Part shown: positions 17,306-25,477 of the stretch, piece by piece
How positions within the stretch are numbered: the first letter of the stretch is position 1
How the letters are laid out: the number at the start of each line of letters is the position of its first letter
Source: Cyclobacterium amurskyense
Lineage (GTDB): Bacteria > Bacteroidota > Bacteroidia > Cytophagales > Cyclobacteriaceae
Direction: 5' to 3'
NCBI RefSeq assembly: GCF_001050135.1
Contig: NZ_CP012040.1
Span: forward strand, 3,135,001-3,199,000
Length of the DNA: 64,000 bases
Position numbers and translations under genes: made by a program
Notes under the pieces: generated by a model
What the model was told of the DNA's origin: nothing
What the model saw: the letters and a program-made list of their open reading frames with translations, nothing else
Databases searched by the model: none

Positions 17306-17317
17306 GCAATCGATTGC
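17306..17317. promoter_or_regulatory. LacI-family-type operator palindrome upstream of the DUF1080 gene
   Basis: GCAATCGATTGC is a perfect 12-bp palindrome with a central CG. The same core occurs upstream of uxaC (14690-14699). The best promoter-like match upstream of it on the minus strand is imperfect (a TACCCTTTG, one base too long, at 17352-17360). The shared operator suggests that the uronate and DUF1080 genes are under one sugar-responsive repressor not encoded in the window. Confidence 0.5.
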
Positions 17318-17557
17318 AATCTGTAAATAGAAAGGTATAAATGCTTTTTGCCAAAGGGTATTCATGTTTTATGCCCTTTGATGTAATGAAGTGTTTTACG
17401 GACCTAGGCTGGAAGGAGTGTAGATGCTTTGAAATGGCTCTATCTTTTAACCTTCTACATTAAAGTGTAAAGCTATTAGGTAGAGAGGAGATTTTTTATG
17501 AGGTACTTTTGAATAAGTCAAGGATGGTTGCTTTCAAAATTGTTTCAGCTTAAGTTT

Positions 17558-17774
17558 TTAACCCGAAATATGCAATAGACATTCTATTACGTGCTGAAAT
17601 CGCTTTAAAATCAGCCACTTCGTTGCTGTTTTCAATTTCACCATAGCGGTACTATGCTAAAATATCCAAACAGCCTGATTGTCTTTCGATTACAACACTT
17701 CCCGTATACACGGGACAGGCTTCACCCCTGACATTGTCAGGGCGGAGAAATTCTATTACATAATCCGGGTTTAA
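17558..17774. repeat. Intergenic inverted-end repeat, copy 2 (long form, ~217 bp)
   Basis: Same family as copy 1, with ends ttaacccg...cgggtttaa. It carries the extra internal segment with the hairpin ccctgac-att-gtcaggg that is absent from copies 1 and 3. It occupies the middle of the 746 bp gap between the DUF1080 lipoprotein start and the universal stress protein end. The flanking parts of that gap (17318-17557 and 17775-17956) show no gene. Confidence 0.85.
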
Positions 17775-17956
17775 CAATCATGATTTGCTAAATAGAACAT
17801 TCCCCAACAAAAACTGACCACCATTAAAAGGAATCGGTTTTTTGTCAGGGAATGGATTGATTATTACTAGTAACAGTTACTTATTTAGCCTTTTCTTGAG
17901 GCAAAGTTGGAGAATGAAATTTTCACAAAAAGTGCCTGAAAATATAATCTTATCTT

Positions 17957-18784
17957 TTATTCAAACTTCACACTTAAGATTGGTATATCAGTTTTGTAGA
18001 GGAGGGTGTCAGTAACGCCTATCTGGTAGGCTGAATTTGACTTTCGTAAGTTAGATGCAATGGCTATAATGCCAGCCTTTTCTTTTTCTGCGAAAGCGAT
18101 AATGCCTTTCTCTACTTCTTCGTGATTATAAATATGACGATGAATCAATAGTTCTTCCTGCCCATAAGCATACTCAGCCATACGGGCTTCGGTTGTACCT
18201 GTGTCAATGAATTTTTCCGGGGTATTAATAAATAAAAAATGAACTACTGTCCGGATGTTTTTAATAAAGGGTTTTAACCTGACAAATGCTGGTTTGCTGA
18301 CTTCATTAAACAAGGAGGCAAAAACCAGTTTTTTCATTGCTCGGCCATCCACGATTTTTTGAACAGCCAATACAGGGCATGGAGCATTCCTGAGGACTTT
18401 CTGGGTAGTAGACCCAATAAATTTCCCAGGTTCTCGATTTTTACCGTATGCACCGATGACAATTAAATCAGCCTTCTGTTTGTGCGCAAGGTCTACGAGA
18501 ACCTGGGAAGGGACACCTACCTCCACCAGTGCTTCTACTGGTGTGTTTTTAATTTTATGTGTTGCGACAAAGGTTTTTAATTTATCCTTTGCTTCTGCTT
18601 CAAGATCTAAGATCTCCTGGTTTTTTATTTTTTCAGATGTCGACAAATTGTTCCAATCTAGATCAGATTGGATGACATTTAGACAAGTGATAGTCGCATC
18701 GCCTTTACTTGCAACCTTCGCGGCACTATAAAATGCATTTTCTGAATAGGGCGAAAAATCAATTGGGACAATGATTCTTTTCAT
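17957..18784 (-). CDS. Universal stress protein with two UspA domains
   Basis: A 275-residue cytoplasmic protein. The N-terminal UspA domain (residues 1-145) opens MKRIIVPIDFSPYSENAF and ends with the nucleotide-binding pattern 'DLIVIGAYGKNREPGKFIGSTTQKVLRNAPCPVLAV', which is the G-2x-G-9x-G(S/T) signature of ATP-binding Usp proteins. The second half (about 150-275) is a degenerate Usp repeat ending 'TDTLLYKTDIPILSVKFE', whose binding loop lacks the full glycine pattern. Tandem Usps of this type respond to stress or energy state in many bacteria. No operon partner is seen; repeat copy 2 lies downstream. Confidence 0.88.
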   Translation of the reverse strand: MKRIIVPIDFSPYSENAFYSAAKVASKGDATITCLNVIQSDLDWNNLSTSEKIKNQEILDLEAEAKDKLKTFVATHKIKNTPVEALVEVGVPSQVLVDLAHKQKADLIVIGAYGKNREPGKFIGSTTQKVLRNAPCPVLAVQKIVDGRAMKKLVFASLFNEVSKPAFVRLKPFIKNIRTVVHFLFINTPEKFIDTGTTEARMAEYAYGQEELLIHRHIYNHEEVEKGIIAFAEKEKAGIIAIASNLRKSNSAYQIGVTDTLLYKTDIPILSVKFE

Positions 18785-18954
18785 GACCAGTATATTCTAA
18801 ATTTCTAAAACCTTGATAATAGCGCCAAATCACAAATAATGAATTTTTAATTTGGCAATTACTCAAAATAAACAAAATTTAAATTAACAATACATGATAA
18901 AAATCATCTTAGCTCATGATATTTTTCTTTCAGAAGACATTCATTGAAGAAGTA

Positions 18955-19557
18955 TTATAATTTACCCACTTTAATGTTTTTGAACTCAATGCTCATTTCA
19001 TTACTTGGGTGTAACTGTAGGCCTATTGGACCTTTCTCAGGCATGTTTTCTGACTGGTAAGTAACTACTTCTTGACCGTTTAGCCATACAGTATAGGCTT
19101 GTCCCTCCACTTTAATTTTCATGGTATTCCAATCCTTTTGTTTAAGTAGGTCTTTAACTCCTTTTGCTTCTTTAGGGTATGATTTTCCAGGGATATAAGG
19201 TGAACCGGTCATGTCTCTTTTTAATGATCCGGAAATTCCAATTTGTATTTGGTCCTTGTCTGTTCTCAAAAATACACCAGAATCTACTGTACCTTTACCC
19301 ATTAGGAAATCCAGCTCTAAAATAAAATCACCGTATTCCTTTTCAGTCCAAAGGGTAGAACCTGTTTTTGTAGGGTCATTTTCTGTATAGATATTTCCGT
19401 CTCTGACTTCCCACCAGATGTTGTCTTCAGGGTTTACAGTCCATCCTTTCAAGTTTTTCCCATTAAAGATCGACTTCATTTTGACTTTTTGTGCAAAGCC
19501 CTGATTGGTGATCAAAATAATCATTAAAAGACTAGGGAGTAGGTATTTCATTTTCAT
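18955..19557 (-). CDS. Secreted single-domain DUF1080 protein
   Basis: A 200-residue protein with a signal peptide (to about residue 22, 'TNQGFAQ') and one DUF1080 domain: 'MKSIFNGKNLKGWTVNPED', 'YGDFILELDFLMGKGTVDSGV', 'WNTMKIKVEGQAYTVWLNGQEV', 'PIGLQLHPSNEMSIEFKNIKV'. It is a shorter relative of the two-domain protein at 15825-17210. It has no lipobox, so it is probably periplasmic or released. A role in glycoside (3-keto-sugar) hydrolysis is inferred from the family. It is monocistronic in appearance, with repeat copy 3 in its upstream region. Confidence 0.85.
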   Translation of the reverse strand: MKMKYLLPSLLMIILITNQGFAQKVKMKSIFNGKNLKGWTVNPEDNIWWEVRDGNIYTENDPTKTGSTLWTEKEYGDFILELDFLMGKGTVDSGVFLRTDKDQIQIGISGSLKRDMTGSPYIPGKSYPKEAKGVKDLLKQKDWNTMKIKVEGQAYTVWLNGQEVVTYQSENMPEKGPIGLQLHPSNEMSIEFKNIKVGKL

Positions 19558-19725
19558 TGTGGTATTATTTAGGTTTTATTAGATTTTGTTTTGTTTTTCT
19601 CTCGGCCTTCAATCTTTTAAAGGAGAGTATTTCAAATTCAGGTAGACAATAATAATAAAAATTACTTAGAAATATTGGCCCTTCAAAAAAGTTGATGGGT
19701 TTAAAGGAGGTTGGCTAATTCTTAT

Positions 19726-19919
19726 TTAAACCCGAAATATGCAATAGACAATCTATTACGTGCTGAAATCGCTTCAAAATCAGCCACTTCGTTGCTGTTT
19801 TCAATTTCACCATAGCGGTACTATGCTAAAATCTCCAAACAGACTGGTTTTCTTGCGATTGCAACACTTCCCGTAAACACGGGACAGGCTATTACGAATC
19901 CTATTATAATCCGGGTTAA
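19726..19919. repeat. Intergenic inverted-end repeat, copy 3 (short form, ~194 bp)
   Basis: It is nearly identical to copy 1, including the shortened right part. The ends extend into attTAAACCCG...CCGGGTTAAat, an almost perfect palindromic pair. It lies in the 740 bp gap between the DUF1080 gene and ppgK. The rest of that gap shows no gene apart from a hairpin near ppgK. Confidence 0.85.
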
Positions 19920-20209
19920 ATCAAATTATGACCTTTACTTTAATATATTCTTTATTTTAGATCAAGTTATGAGGTTGGTGAAGAGCTTTAAATTATGACC
20001 TGGGATTTTAAACCTTATTACCAATTAACATTTTCTGACTCTGTAAACACTTAATAGATTTCTATGGTGAATTCCTAATTCAATAGACTGCTTTTTGCGG
20101 CATTTCACCAAGGCATAATTGATTGTCGAGGGGTGTTATAAGGATTTAAAAAGTTTGGTACAAACCCATTCGTTTAATGGAGAGTGCCAATGTGTTTATT
20201 AAGGGGTGT

Positions 20210-20253
20210 AATCTAATATAAACCCTTCATAAAACATGGGTTTATATTAGATT
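20210..20253. terminator. Perfect 16-bp hairpin downstream of ppgK
   Basis: aatctaatataaaccc (20210-20225) and gggtttatattagatt (20238-20253) are exact reverse complements around a 12-nt loop. It sits 45 bp past the ppgK stop on the minus strand. The stem is long and perfect but is not followed by a strong T-run, so it could be a terminator or a 3' end-protecting element. Confidence 0.55.
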
Positions 20254-20297
20254 TTATGGATGGATCTAAATTAAAAAATGCTGGCCTTTTGTCTGTA

Positions 20298-21041
20298 TTA
20301 TTTGTCTTTTAAATAGGCTGCAACGGCAGCACCTATAATTCCTGCTTCATTTTTGTTTTCTGCGACCATTACTGGGACATCTACAGTAATCTCATTTTCA
20401 AATTTGTCCATTTTTTTACTGGCACCTCCACCTAAAATAAATAGATCAGGTGAGATGATTCTTACAGTGTGTTTTAAGAATTTATTGAAGCGTTTTCCCC
20501 ATTCACTGTAGGTAAGGTTGTCCTTTTTACGAGCAGAATCAGCTGCGAAATATTCTATAATTTCCCCGTTTTTATAATAGATTCTTCCCAACTCAAAGTT
20601 TGGGATAAGGATACCATTATAAAAAACACCTGTTCCTAAGCCGGTACCTATTGTTACGGTAACCACCAAACCTTTTTTGTTTTTGCCGGCGCCAAATGTC
20701 ATTTCTGCCAAACCAGCAGCATCTGCATCATTAATAACCGTAACAGGCAAGCCAGTTTTTTCTGAAAGCAATTGATCAACCTGCACACCAACCCAGCTTT
20801 TGTGAATGTTGCTCTTGGTCATGCATTTGCCATTATTAACTACAGTTGGAAAGCCACAACCAATAGGCCCTTTCCAGTTAAAATGATCAACTAATTCCTT
20901 CACGGTATTAGCTACACTTTCGGGTTTGGTAGGTAAAGGGGTTGGGATCCTGAATCTCTCGGCGGTTAACTGTCCTGTTTCTATATTAACTGGAGCACCT
21001 TTAATGCCAGAGCCTCCTATATCCAATCCTAAAATTTCCAT
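20298..21041 (-). CDS. ppgK: Polyphosphate glucokinase (ROK family)
   Basis: A 247-residue ROK-type sugar kinase. The phosphate-binding DIGGSGIKGAPV motif is at residues 6-17, followed by 'GPIGCGFPTVV', the sugar-binding 'NIHKSWVGV' and the catalytic 'VINDADAAGLAEM' (aspartate near residue 101). A second phosphate loop, 'VTIGTGLGTGVF', and the C-terminal 'DLFILGGGASKK' follow. The short length and the 'GSGIKG..V' and 'INDADAAGLAE' pattern are those of strictly polyphosphate-dependent or poly(P)/ATP glucokinases, which phosphorylate glucose entering the cell. It would feed hexose released by the surrounding glycoside-degradation genes into glycolysis. It stands alone on the strand. Confidence 0.88.
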   Translation of the reverse strand: MEILGLDIGGSGIKGAPVNIETGQLTAERFRIPTPLPTKPESVANTVKELVDHFNWKGPIGCGFPTVVNNGKCMTKSNIHKSWVGVQVDQLLSEKTGLPVTVINDADAAGLAEMTFGAGKNKKGLVVTVTIGTGLGTGVFYNGILIPNFELGRIYYKNGEIIEYFAADSARKKDNLTYSEWGKRFNKFLKHTVRIISPDLFILGGGASKKMDKFENEITVDVPVMVAENKNEAGIIGAAVAAYLKDK

Positions 21042-21308
21042 TAAAACAATTTTTGTCGCTTTGTAAAATAACCCTTTTCAACTTTGATGATTAAAGTTAG
21101 GTAAAATTATACTGATTACATTCTTTTACATATTGAAAAATTCAAAAGAAAAGCGATTCTATTTTATAGGTGATTTCGCTACTCTCTTTTTATTGATTGC
21201 GGAAATATTAAATAGGCTATAAAAAATAAAACTTTTAAAAGAATTGCTACGAGGGGATTCCCTAATAGAGGAATTGGTTATGAGTGCATGATGGTTTGTA
21301 AGCTCAGT

Positions 21309-21524
21309 TTAACCCGAAATATGCAATAGACAATCTATTACGTGTTGAAATCGCTTCAAAATCAGCCACTTCGTTGCTGTTTTCAATTTCACCATAGCGG
21401 TGTTATGCTAAAATCTCCAAACAGCCTGATTTTCTTGCGATTGCAACACTTCCCATAAACACGGGACAGGCTTCACCCCTGAAATTGTCAGGGCGGAGAA
21501 ATTCTATTACATAATCCGGGTTAA
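21309..21524. repeat. Intergenic inverted-end repeat, copy 4 (long form, ~216 bp)
   Basis: It has the same ends and internal hairpins as copy 2, including ccctgaaattgtcaggg. It lies between the ppgK start and the pirin gene end. With the pirin terminator (21643-21673) it accounts for most of the 643 bp gap; the remainder (21042-21308) shows no gene. Confidence 0.85.
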
Positions 21525-21642
21525 TAACAATTTGGCAACAAGACCTTCTAGGTTGTTTTAGTGAAAAGGGAGGTGGCGCCTGTTGGCTTAACGCTTTGTA
21601 ATGAGTAAAGATAATAAGGTAAGGCCAATTGATTTTCGAAAC

Positions 21643-21673
21643 ATAAAAAGGGGAGTAAATCAATTACTCCCCC
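21643..21673 (-). terminator. Intrinsic terminator after the pirin gene
   Basis: ggggagtaa (21650-21658) pairs with ttactcccc (21664-21672) across a 5-nt loop. On the minus strand the stem is followed by a T-run (complement of ataaaaa). It begins about 12 bp beyond the pirin stop. Confidence 0.88.
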
Positions 21674-21684
21674 AGATTCAATAT

Positions 21685-22698
21685 TTATTTATTTTCGATC
21701 TTACCATCAGCATGGATGGCAAACCTACCTTTGGATTTGTCATGTACATGTTCATGGCTTCCCCAAGGCCAGCCACCAAATTGGGTCCTTTGAAATTCAC
21801 CAACTGCTTCCTGGATTTCCTGATTGCTATTCATGACAAATGGGCCATGCTGAACCACTTTTTCATTAATGGGTTTCCCTTGCAAATAAAGAAAGTGAGC
21901 CTCTTTGTTTCCATTTTTTATTCGATACGATGACTGATCTCCCAGTACTATCGCTTTATTTTCAGCCACAATTTGTTCATCTATTTCTATTTGTTCTCCT
22001 GAGTAGAAAAACAATGACCTGTCTACATTAGATGGTACCTCAGGTAATGTAAATGTGGAACCCGGATTTGCCTTGATTAACCATATGCCTACTTCACTGT
22101 CCGGGTCTGCTGCATAAGAATCCGGCGCTGGAGCCAATGACTTCACTTTCTCAAATTCCCCAGCAATGATTTTGAATGTCGTTTCCAGTCCATTATTGTC
22201 TTTGATTGTTACAATGGGGATTTGTTCATTCCACATCATCTTAAAATGGGCCGCAACATTTTTCTTGGCCCTTGGAAGGTTAAGCCATATTTGGAAGAAT
22301 AGCATTTCATTTTTTTCAGTTTCATTGAGTAATGGAAACATCTCTGAATGCATTACCCCTCCTCCGGCAGTCATCCATTGAGTGTCTCCGTTCCCAAATC
22401 TTCCAGCTGCTCCAAGTGAATCAGAATGGTCCACCAAGCCCTTTTCTACAATAGACACTGTCTCAAAACCTTTGTGAGGATGGGCTGGAAAACCAGGTAC
22501 CTTACTTCCGTGGTACATATTCCACCCATCTTTACCAGAAAAGTCCTGACCAATGTTCCTTCCGGAAAGATTTGCCTTAGGTGCCATTTCTTGATTTCCT
22601 TCAGGGAAAACATCGTTGTGAAAAGCACAGAATAAAAACGGATCCTGTGTTGGCCATTGCGCCCCTAAAGGTTGAATTGATTTTATAGCAGATTTCAT
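21685..22698 (-). CDS. Pirin family protein
   Basis: A 337-residue bicupin. The metal-binding pirin block is intact in the N-terminal cupin: 'FPAHPHKGFETVSIVEKG' (about residues 72-89), then HSDSLG and 'WMTAGGGVMHSEM' (about 107-119), supplying the His/His/His/Glu ligands. The C-terminal cupin (about 190-290) is shorter and lacks a full metal set. Characterised bacterial pirins include quercetin 2,3-dioxygenases, while others act as redox-sensing partners; this sequence does not decide. It is monocistronic, with its own terminator and a 260 bp upstream gap that shows nothing recognisable. Confidence 0.9.
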   Translation of the reverse strand: MKSAIKSIQPLGAQWPTQDPFLFCAFHNDVFPEGNQEMAPKANLSGRNIGQDFSGKDGWNMYHGSKVPGFPAHPHKGFETVSIVEKGLVDHSDSLGAAGRFGNGDTQWMTAGGGVMHSEMFPLLNETEKNEMLFFQIWLNLPRAKKNVAAHFKMMWNEQIPIVTIKDNNGLETTFKIIAGEFEKVKSLAPAPDSYAADPDSEVGIWLIKANPGSTFTLPEVPSNVDRSLFFYSGEQIEIDEQIVAENKAIVLGDQSSYRIKNGNKEAHFLYLQGKPINEKVVQHGPFVMNSNQEIQEAVGEFQRTQFGGWPWGSHEHVHDKSKGRFAIHADGKIENK

Positions 22699-22958
22699 AA
22701 CATATATAAATTATGTGTATATACATGTAATAAGTCTTTTCACTATAAATAAGTTCAATTTTAATCCCTAATTTGAAATTAAGAGATTGAAATTGAGTGC
22801 AATTAGTTTATGCCGCTACAATTATTAAATTGAATATGGGGGGAATCCACCAAGAATAGCAAATCGCTAAAAAGGTACCGTCATTTAAGGCAAATCACCT
22901 AGGTGAGTTTAAATAATAGGGAATAAAAAAAGATGCTTGGTTCAATGGTGACAAGAAG

Positions 22959-23681
22959 TTAATAGATGGACTTAAACGGGTTTAAGTATCTTCTTATAAC
23001 GATCTGGCCAATTAATGGATGGTCATTTAATCGGTTAAAACCTTCATTTCCATCTAAATTATCAGAAAAAGTAAGCATCAATGTACCTTCAAAAGCAATA
23101 TCTGTATATAAGTCAAACCTATAACTTAAGCCTCCTTTAAAAGGGATGTATCCGGTTACCTGGGCTTCCCTATGCTCACTGAATCCACTGAAATGTTTCT
23201 TAACAGTTTGGTTGGCATTGAAAAGTAAGCCCAAGCCTGCTCCACCATAGACATTGATTTTTTTCCTAGAAGTGTGGTTGTTCGATCCGAATAGATAAAA
23301 GCTCGGGATCACATCAAGATACAACAAATTGTTTTTGCTTGTTATTGCCTGATCCATCCCGCTCCATATTTCTATAACTACCGGGCTGTAGTAATCTATT
23401 TTTTGGCTTTTGTATCTCTGGTATCCGAGATTGGCACGAATATCAAAGTTTTTGTGAATTTTTCTACCGTAGGTGAAAGACAAGCCTGGACGCAATAAGA
23501 GGTCAAGGTTTCTGATTCCACCAGCATTGTCTGCGTAAATGGTACCCAAACCAATACCCCCTTGCAAGAAGTTGTTTCTTGGGACTTTTTCTTTATAAAA
23601 GTTCTGTCCATTACTGGAGCCTAAACTTAGCCCTGAAACTAATACAAGTGCTAAAAAGGACTTAATAAGGTAACTATTCAT
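22959..23681 (-). CDS. Outer-membrane beta-barrel protein
   Basis: The ATG at 23681 is chosen since it begins a signal peptide (MNSYLIKSFLALVLVSGLSL, cleavage after about residue 25); a longer frame to 23741 has no leader character. The 240-residue protein then alternates aromatic and polar strands: 'GGIGLGTIYAD', 'RPGLSFTYGRKIHKNFDIRANLGYQRY', 'INVYGGAGLGLLFNA', 'IPFKGGLSYRFDLYTDIAFEGTLMLTF', ending 'IGQIVIRRYL'. This is an outer-membrane beta-barrel (porin- or OmpA-barrel-like) of perhaps 8-10 strands. It has no close named family and no recognisable operon. Confidence 0.7.
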   Translation of the reverse strand: MNSYLIKSFLALVLVSGLSLGSSNGQNFYKEKVPRNNFLQGGIGLGTIYADNAGGIRNLDLLLRPGLSFTYGRKIHKNFDIRANLGYQRYKSQKIDYYSPVVIEIWSGMDQAITSKNNLLYLDVIPSFYLFGSNNHTSRKKINVYGGAGLGLLFNANQTVKKHFSGFSEHREAQVTGYIPFKGGLSYRFDLYTDIAFEGTLMLTFSDNLDGNEGFNRLNDHPLIGQIVIRRYLNPFKSIY

Positions 23682-23993
23682 ACTAAATGAAAAATAGATT
23701 GATAAGGTGATATTCATGCGATAATTAAAAAAAGATCGCAAAATAATATAATCGCGTTATCCTTTGAACGCTCAAAAGTACCAATTCTTGCATATATCTT
23801 AAGCATAAGTTGAAAATAAAATTTATAATCTATTGAAATATGTTCTCAATGTTTATTAACTTAGTGAGTTAAATATTTGTTTAGAATACAGGATAAAATT
23901 GTTTGAAACTAATTTTTTGTGTTTTCACACCAAAAACCATTTTTATTTGCGTGTGATTTTGAATAATAAATAGCAATAAAAATAACAGTATTT
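23682..23993. other. Gene-free gap upstream of rmlA
   Basis: An AT-rich region of 312 bp between divergent genes. It must hold promoters for both. The best -7-like match for rmlA is TGATTTTG near 23952, which departs from the consensus in its second base. No hairpin or repeat copy was seen. Confidence 0.4.
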
Positions 23994-24863
23994 ATGAAAG
24001 GAATTATTTTAGCTGGAGGTTCTGGCACGCGACTGTATCCATTAACCATTGCAGTAAGTAAGCAATTGATGCCTGTTTATGACAAACCAATGATTTATTA
24101 TCCATTGTCAGTATTGATGATGGCAGGAATCAATGAGATTATGATTATCACAACACCTGAGGACAATGAGGCCTTTAAAAAGTTGCTAGGGGACGGAAGT
24201 CAAATAGGTTGTAAATTCACCTTTGCCATTCAACCAAAACCAGAAGGTTTGGCCCAAGCTTTTATTATTGGAGAAGAGTTTATAGGTAAGGATAAAGTAG
24301 CCCTTATTTTAGGTGACAATATTTTTTACGGAACAGGCTTACAAAAAACCTTAAAAAATCATACCGACCCTGATGGAGGTGTTGTTTTTGCCTATCATGT
24401 CAATGATCCACAAAGATATGGAGTGGTTCAGTTTGACGATAACAATAAAGTTTTGAGTATAGAAGAAAAGCCAGCTACTCCAAAATCGAATTTTGCTGTT
24501 CCTGGGTTGTATTTTTATGACAATGAGGTCGTTGAAATAGCCAAAAACATAAAGCCCAGCAGTAGGGGAGAGCTAGAGATTACAGATATTAATGTAGCCT
24601 ATTTGGAAAGAGAAAAACTTAAAGTAGGCATACTGAACAGGGGGACAGCATGGTTGGATACAGGAACCCATCAATCTTTACTACAGGCGGCTCAATTCGT
24701 TGAAGTGATTGAAGAGCGGCAAGGATTGAAAATAGGATGCATTGAAGAAATTGCCTATAGGAATGGATTTATTGATGCAGAGATGCTTGAAGATGCGGCT
24801 ATAAAGTTAGGTAAAAGCGGCTACGGTGTTTATTTGAGGGGATTGCTTAATAAAAACCAATAA
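23994..24863 (+). CDS. rfbA: Glucose-1-phosphate thymidylyltransferase
   Basis: A 289-residue RmlA/RfbA of standard length, making dTDP-glucose from dTTP and glucose-1-phosphate, the first step towards dTDP-L-rhamnose. The nucleotide-binding GGSGTRLYPLT loop is at residues 8-18, with KQLMPVYDKPMIYYPLS immediately after. 'ALILGDNIFYG' (about 102-112) carries the catalytic aspartate, and 'NRGTAWLDTGTH' (about 216-227) is present. It is isolated from rfbB, rfbC and rfbD, which are not in the window, and is closed by a strong terminator. Confidence 0.96.
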   Translation: MKGIILAGGSGTRLYPLTIAVSKQLMPVYDKPMIYYPLSVLMMAGINEIMIITTPEDNEAFKKLLGDGSQIGCKFTFAIQPKPEGLAQAFIIGEEFIGKDKVALILGDNIFYGTGLQKTLKNHTDPDGGVVFAYHVNDPQRYGVVQFDDNNKVLSIEEKPATPKSNFAVPGLYFYDNEVVEIAKNIKPSSRGELEITDINVAYLEREKLKVGILNRGTAWLDTGTHQSLLQAAQFVEVIEERQGLKIGCIEEIAYRNGFIDAEMLEDAAIKLGKSGYGVYLRGLLNKNQ

Positions 24864-24947
24864 AACTTCGCTAAAGAATTTCAGTAGACTAAGGCGTGTT
24901 CTGGGTCTAAATGCAAATATCAGTATTTGAATAACATAATAATTGAT

Positions 24948-24985
24948 AAAAAAATCACCTCCAAGTTTGGAGGTGATTTTTTTTT
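24948..24985 (+). terminator. Intrinsic terminator after rfbA
   Basis: aaaatcacctcc (24951-24962) and ggaggtgatttt (24969-24980) form a 12-bp stem with a 6-nt loop followed by a T-run. The right arm and loop overlap the candidate promoter of the next gene. Confidence 0.93.
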
Positions 24986-24996
24986 GCTTACTTTTG
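24966..24996 (+). promoter_or_regulatory. Candidate promoter for the response regulator
   Basis: TTTG (24966-24969), a 19-bp spacer and TACTTTTG (24989-24996) match both elements of the Bacteroidota consensus (TTTG-N17-20-TAnnTTTG). The predicted start is near 25003, about 36 nt before the ATG. The -33 element falls in the loop of the rfbA terminator. Confidence 0.6.
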
Positions 24997-25038
24997 TATT
25001 GAGTAAAATGATTTTTAATGTAACATAAATGTATTTCG

Positions 25039-25398
25039 ATGTTGGACATTGTGATAATAGATGATGATAAGGTGAGTACTTTCGTTACAGAACAATACAT
25101 TCGAAAATGTGTAACTGCACCTTACAGAATTCATAAATTCTCATCAGCAGTTGGTGTCTCCCATCAAGTCGCGAAAATAAATCCAAAATATTTGTTCTTG
25201 GATTTAGTTATGCCACAAATGACTGGTTGGGATTTTTTAGACGAAATAAAAGGAACAGATCTCACTTCAGAAGTATATATATTAAGTGGATCATTGGATA
25301 AATCTGATGTTGAAAAGGCCAATAATAATTCACTGGTAAAGAAATTTCTTCCTAAACTTTCAGTTAAGGAATGTATTCCTGAAATATTCAGGAATTAA
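25039..25398 (+). CDS. Single-domain response regulator
   Basis: The 119-residue protein is a lone receiver domain with no output domain. The acidic pocket is IIDDDK (D8, D9), the phospho-acceptor aspartate is in 'YLFLDLVMPQMTGWDF' (about residue 56), the conserved Ser/Thr is in 'VYILSGS' and the lysine in 'VKKFLPKL'. Such CheY-like stand-alone receivers relay phosphate to or from a partner kinase by protein contact. No histidine kinase is encoded nearby, so the partner is unknown. It has its own promoter and terminator, so it is monocistronic. Confidence 0.9.
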   Translation: MLDIVIIDDDKVSTFVTEQYIRKCVTAPYRIHKFSSAVGVSHQVAKINPKYLFLDLVMPQMTGWDFLDEIKGTDLTSEVYILSGSLDKSDVEKANNNSLVKKFLPKLSVKECIPEIFRN

Positions 25399-25437
25399 GA
25401 TTTTTTGTAGGGTTTAAGATTAATTATAATCGCAAGC

Positions 25438-25477
25438 ACATAGGCTCTGAACTTTGTTCAGGGCCTATGTTTTTTGT
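25438..25477. terminator. Bidirectional terminator overlapping the SulP gene end
   Basis: acataggctctgaac (25438-25452) pairs with gttcagggcctatgt (25456-25470) with one G-T wobble and a 3-nt loop; a T-run follows on the plus strand. It lies beyond the response regulator stop and also contains the last codons of the convergent SulP gene, whose stop is at 25458-25460. Confidence 0.85.

Noticed and set aside
21403..21663. 86-codon minus-strand frame
   Set aside because: It runs through repeat copy 4 and the pirin terminator and has no start signal or family-like sequence.
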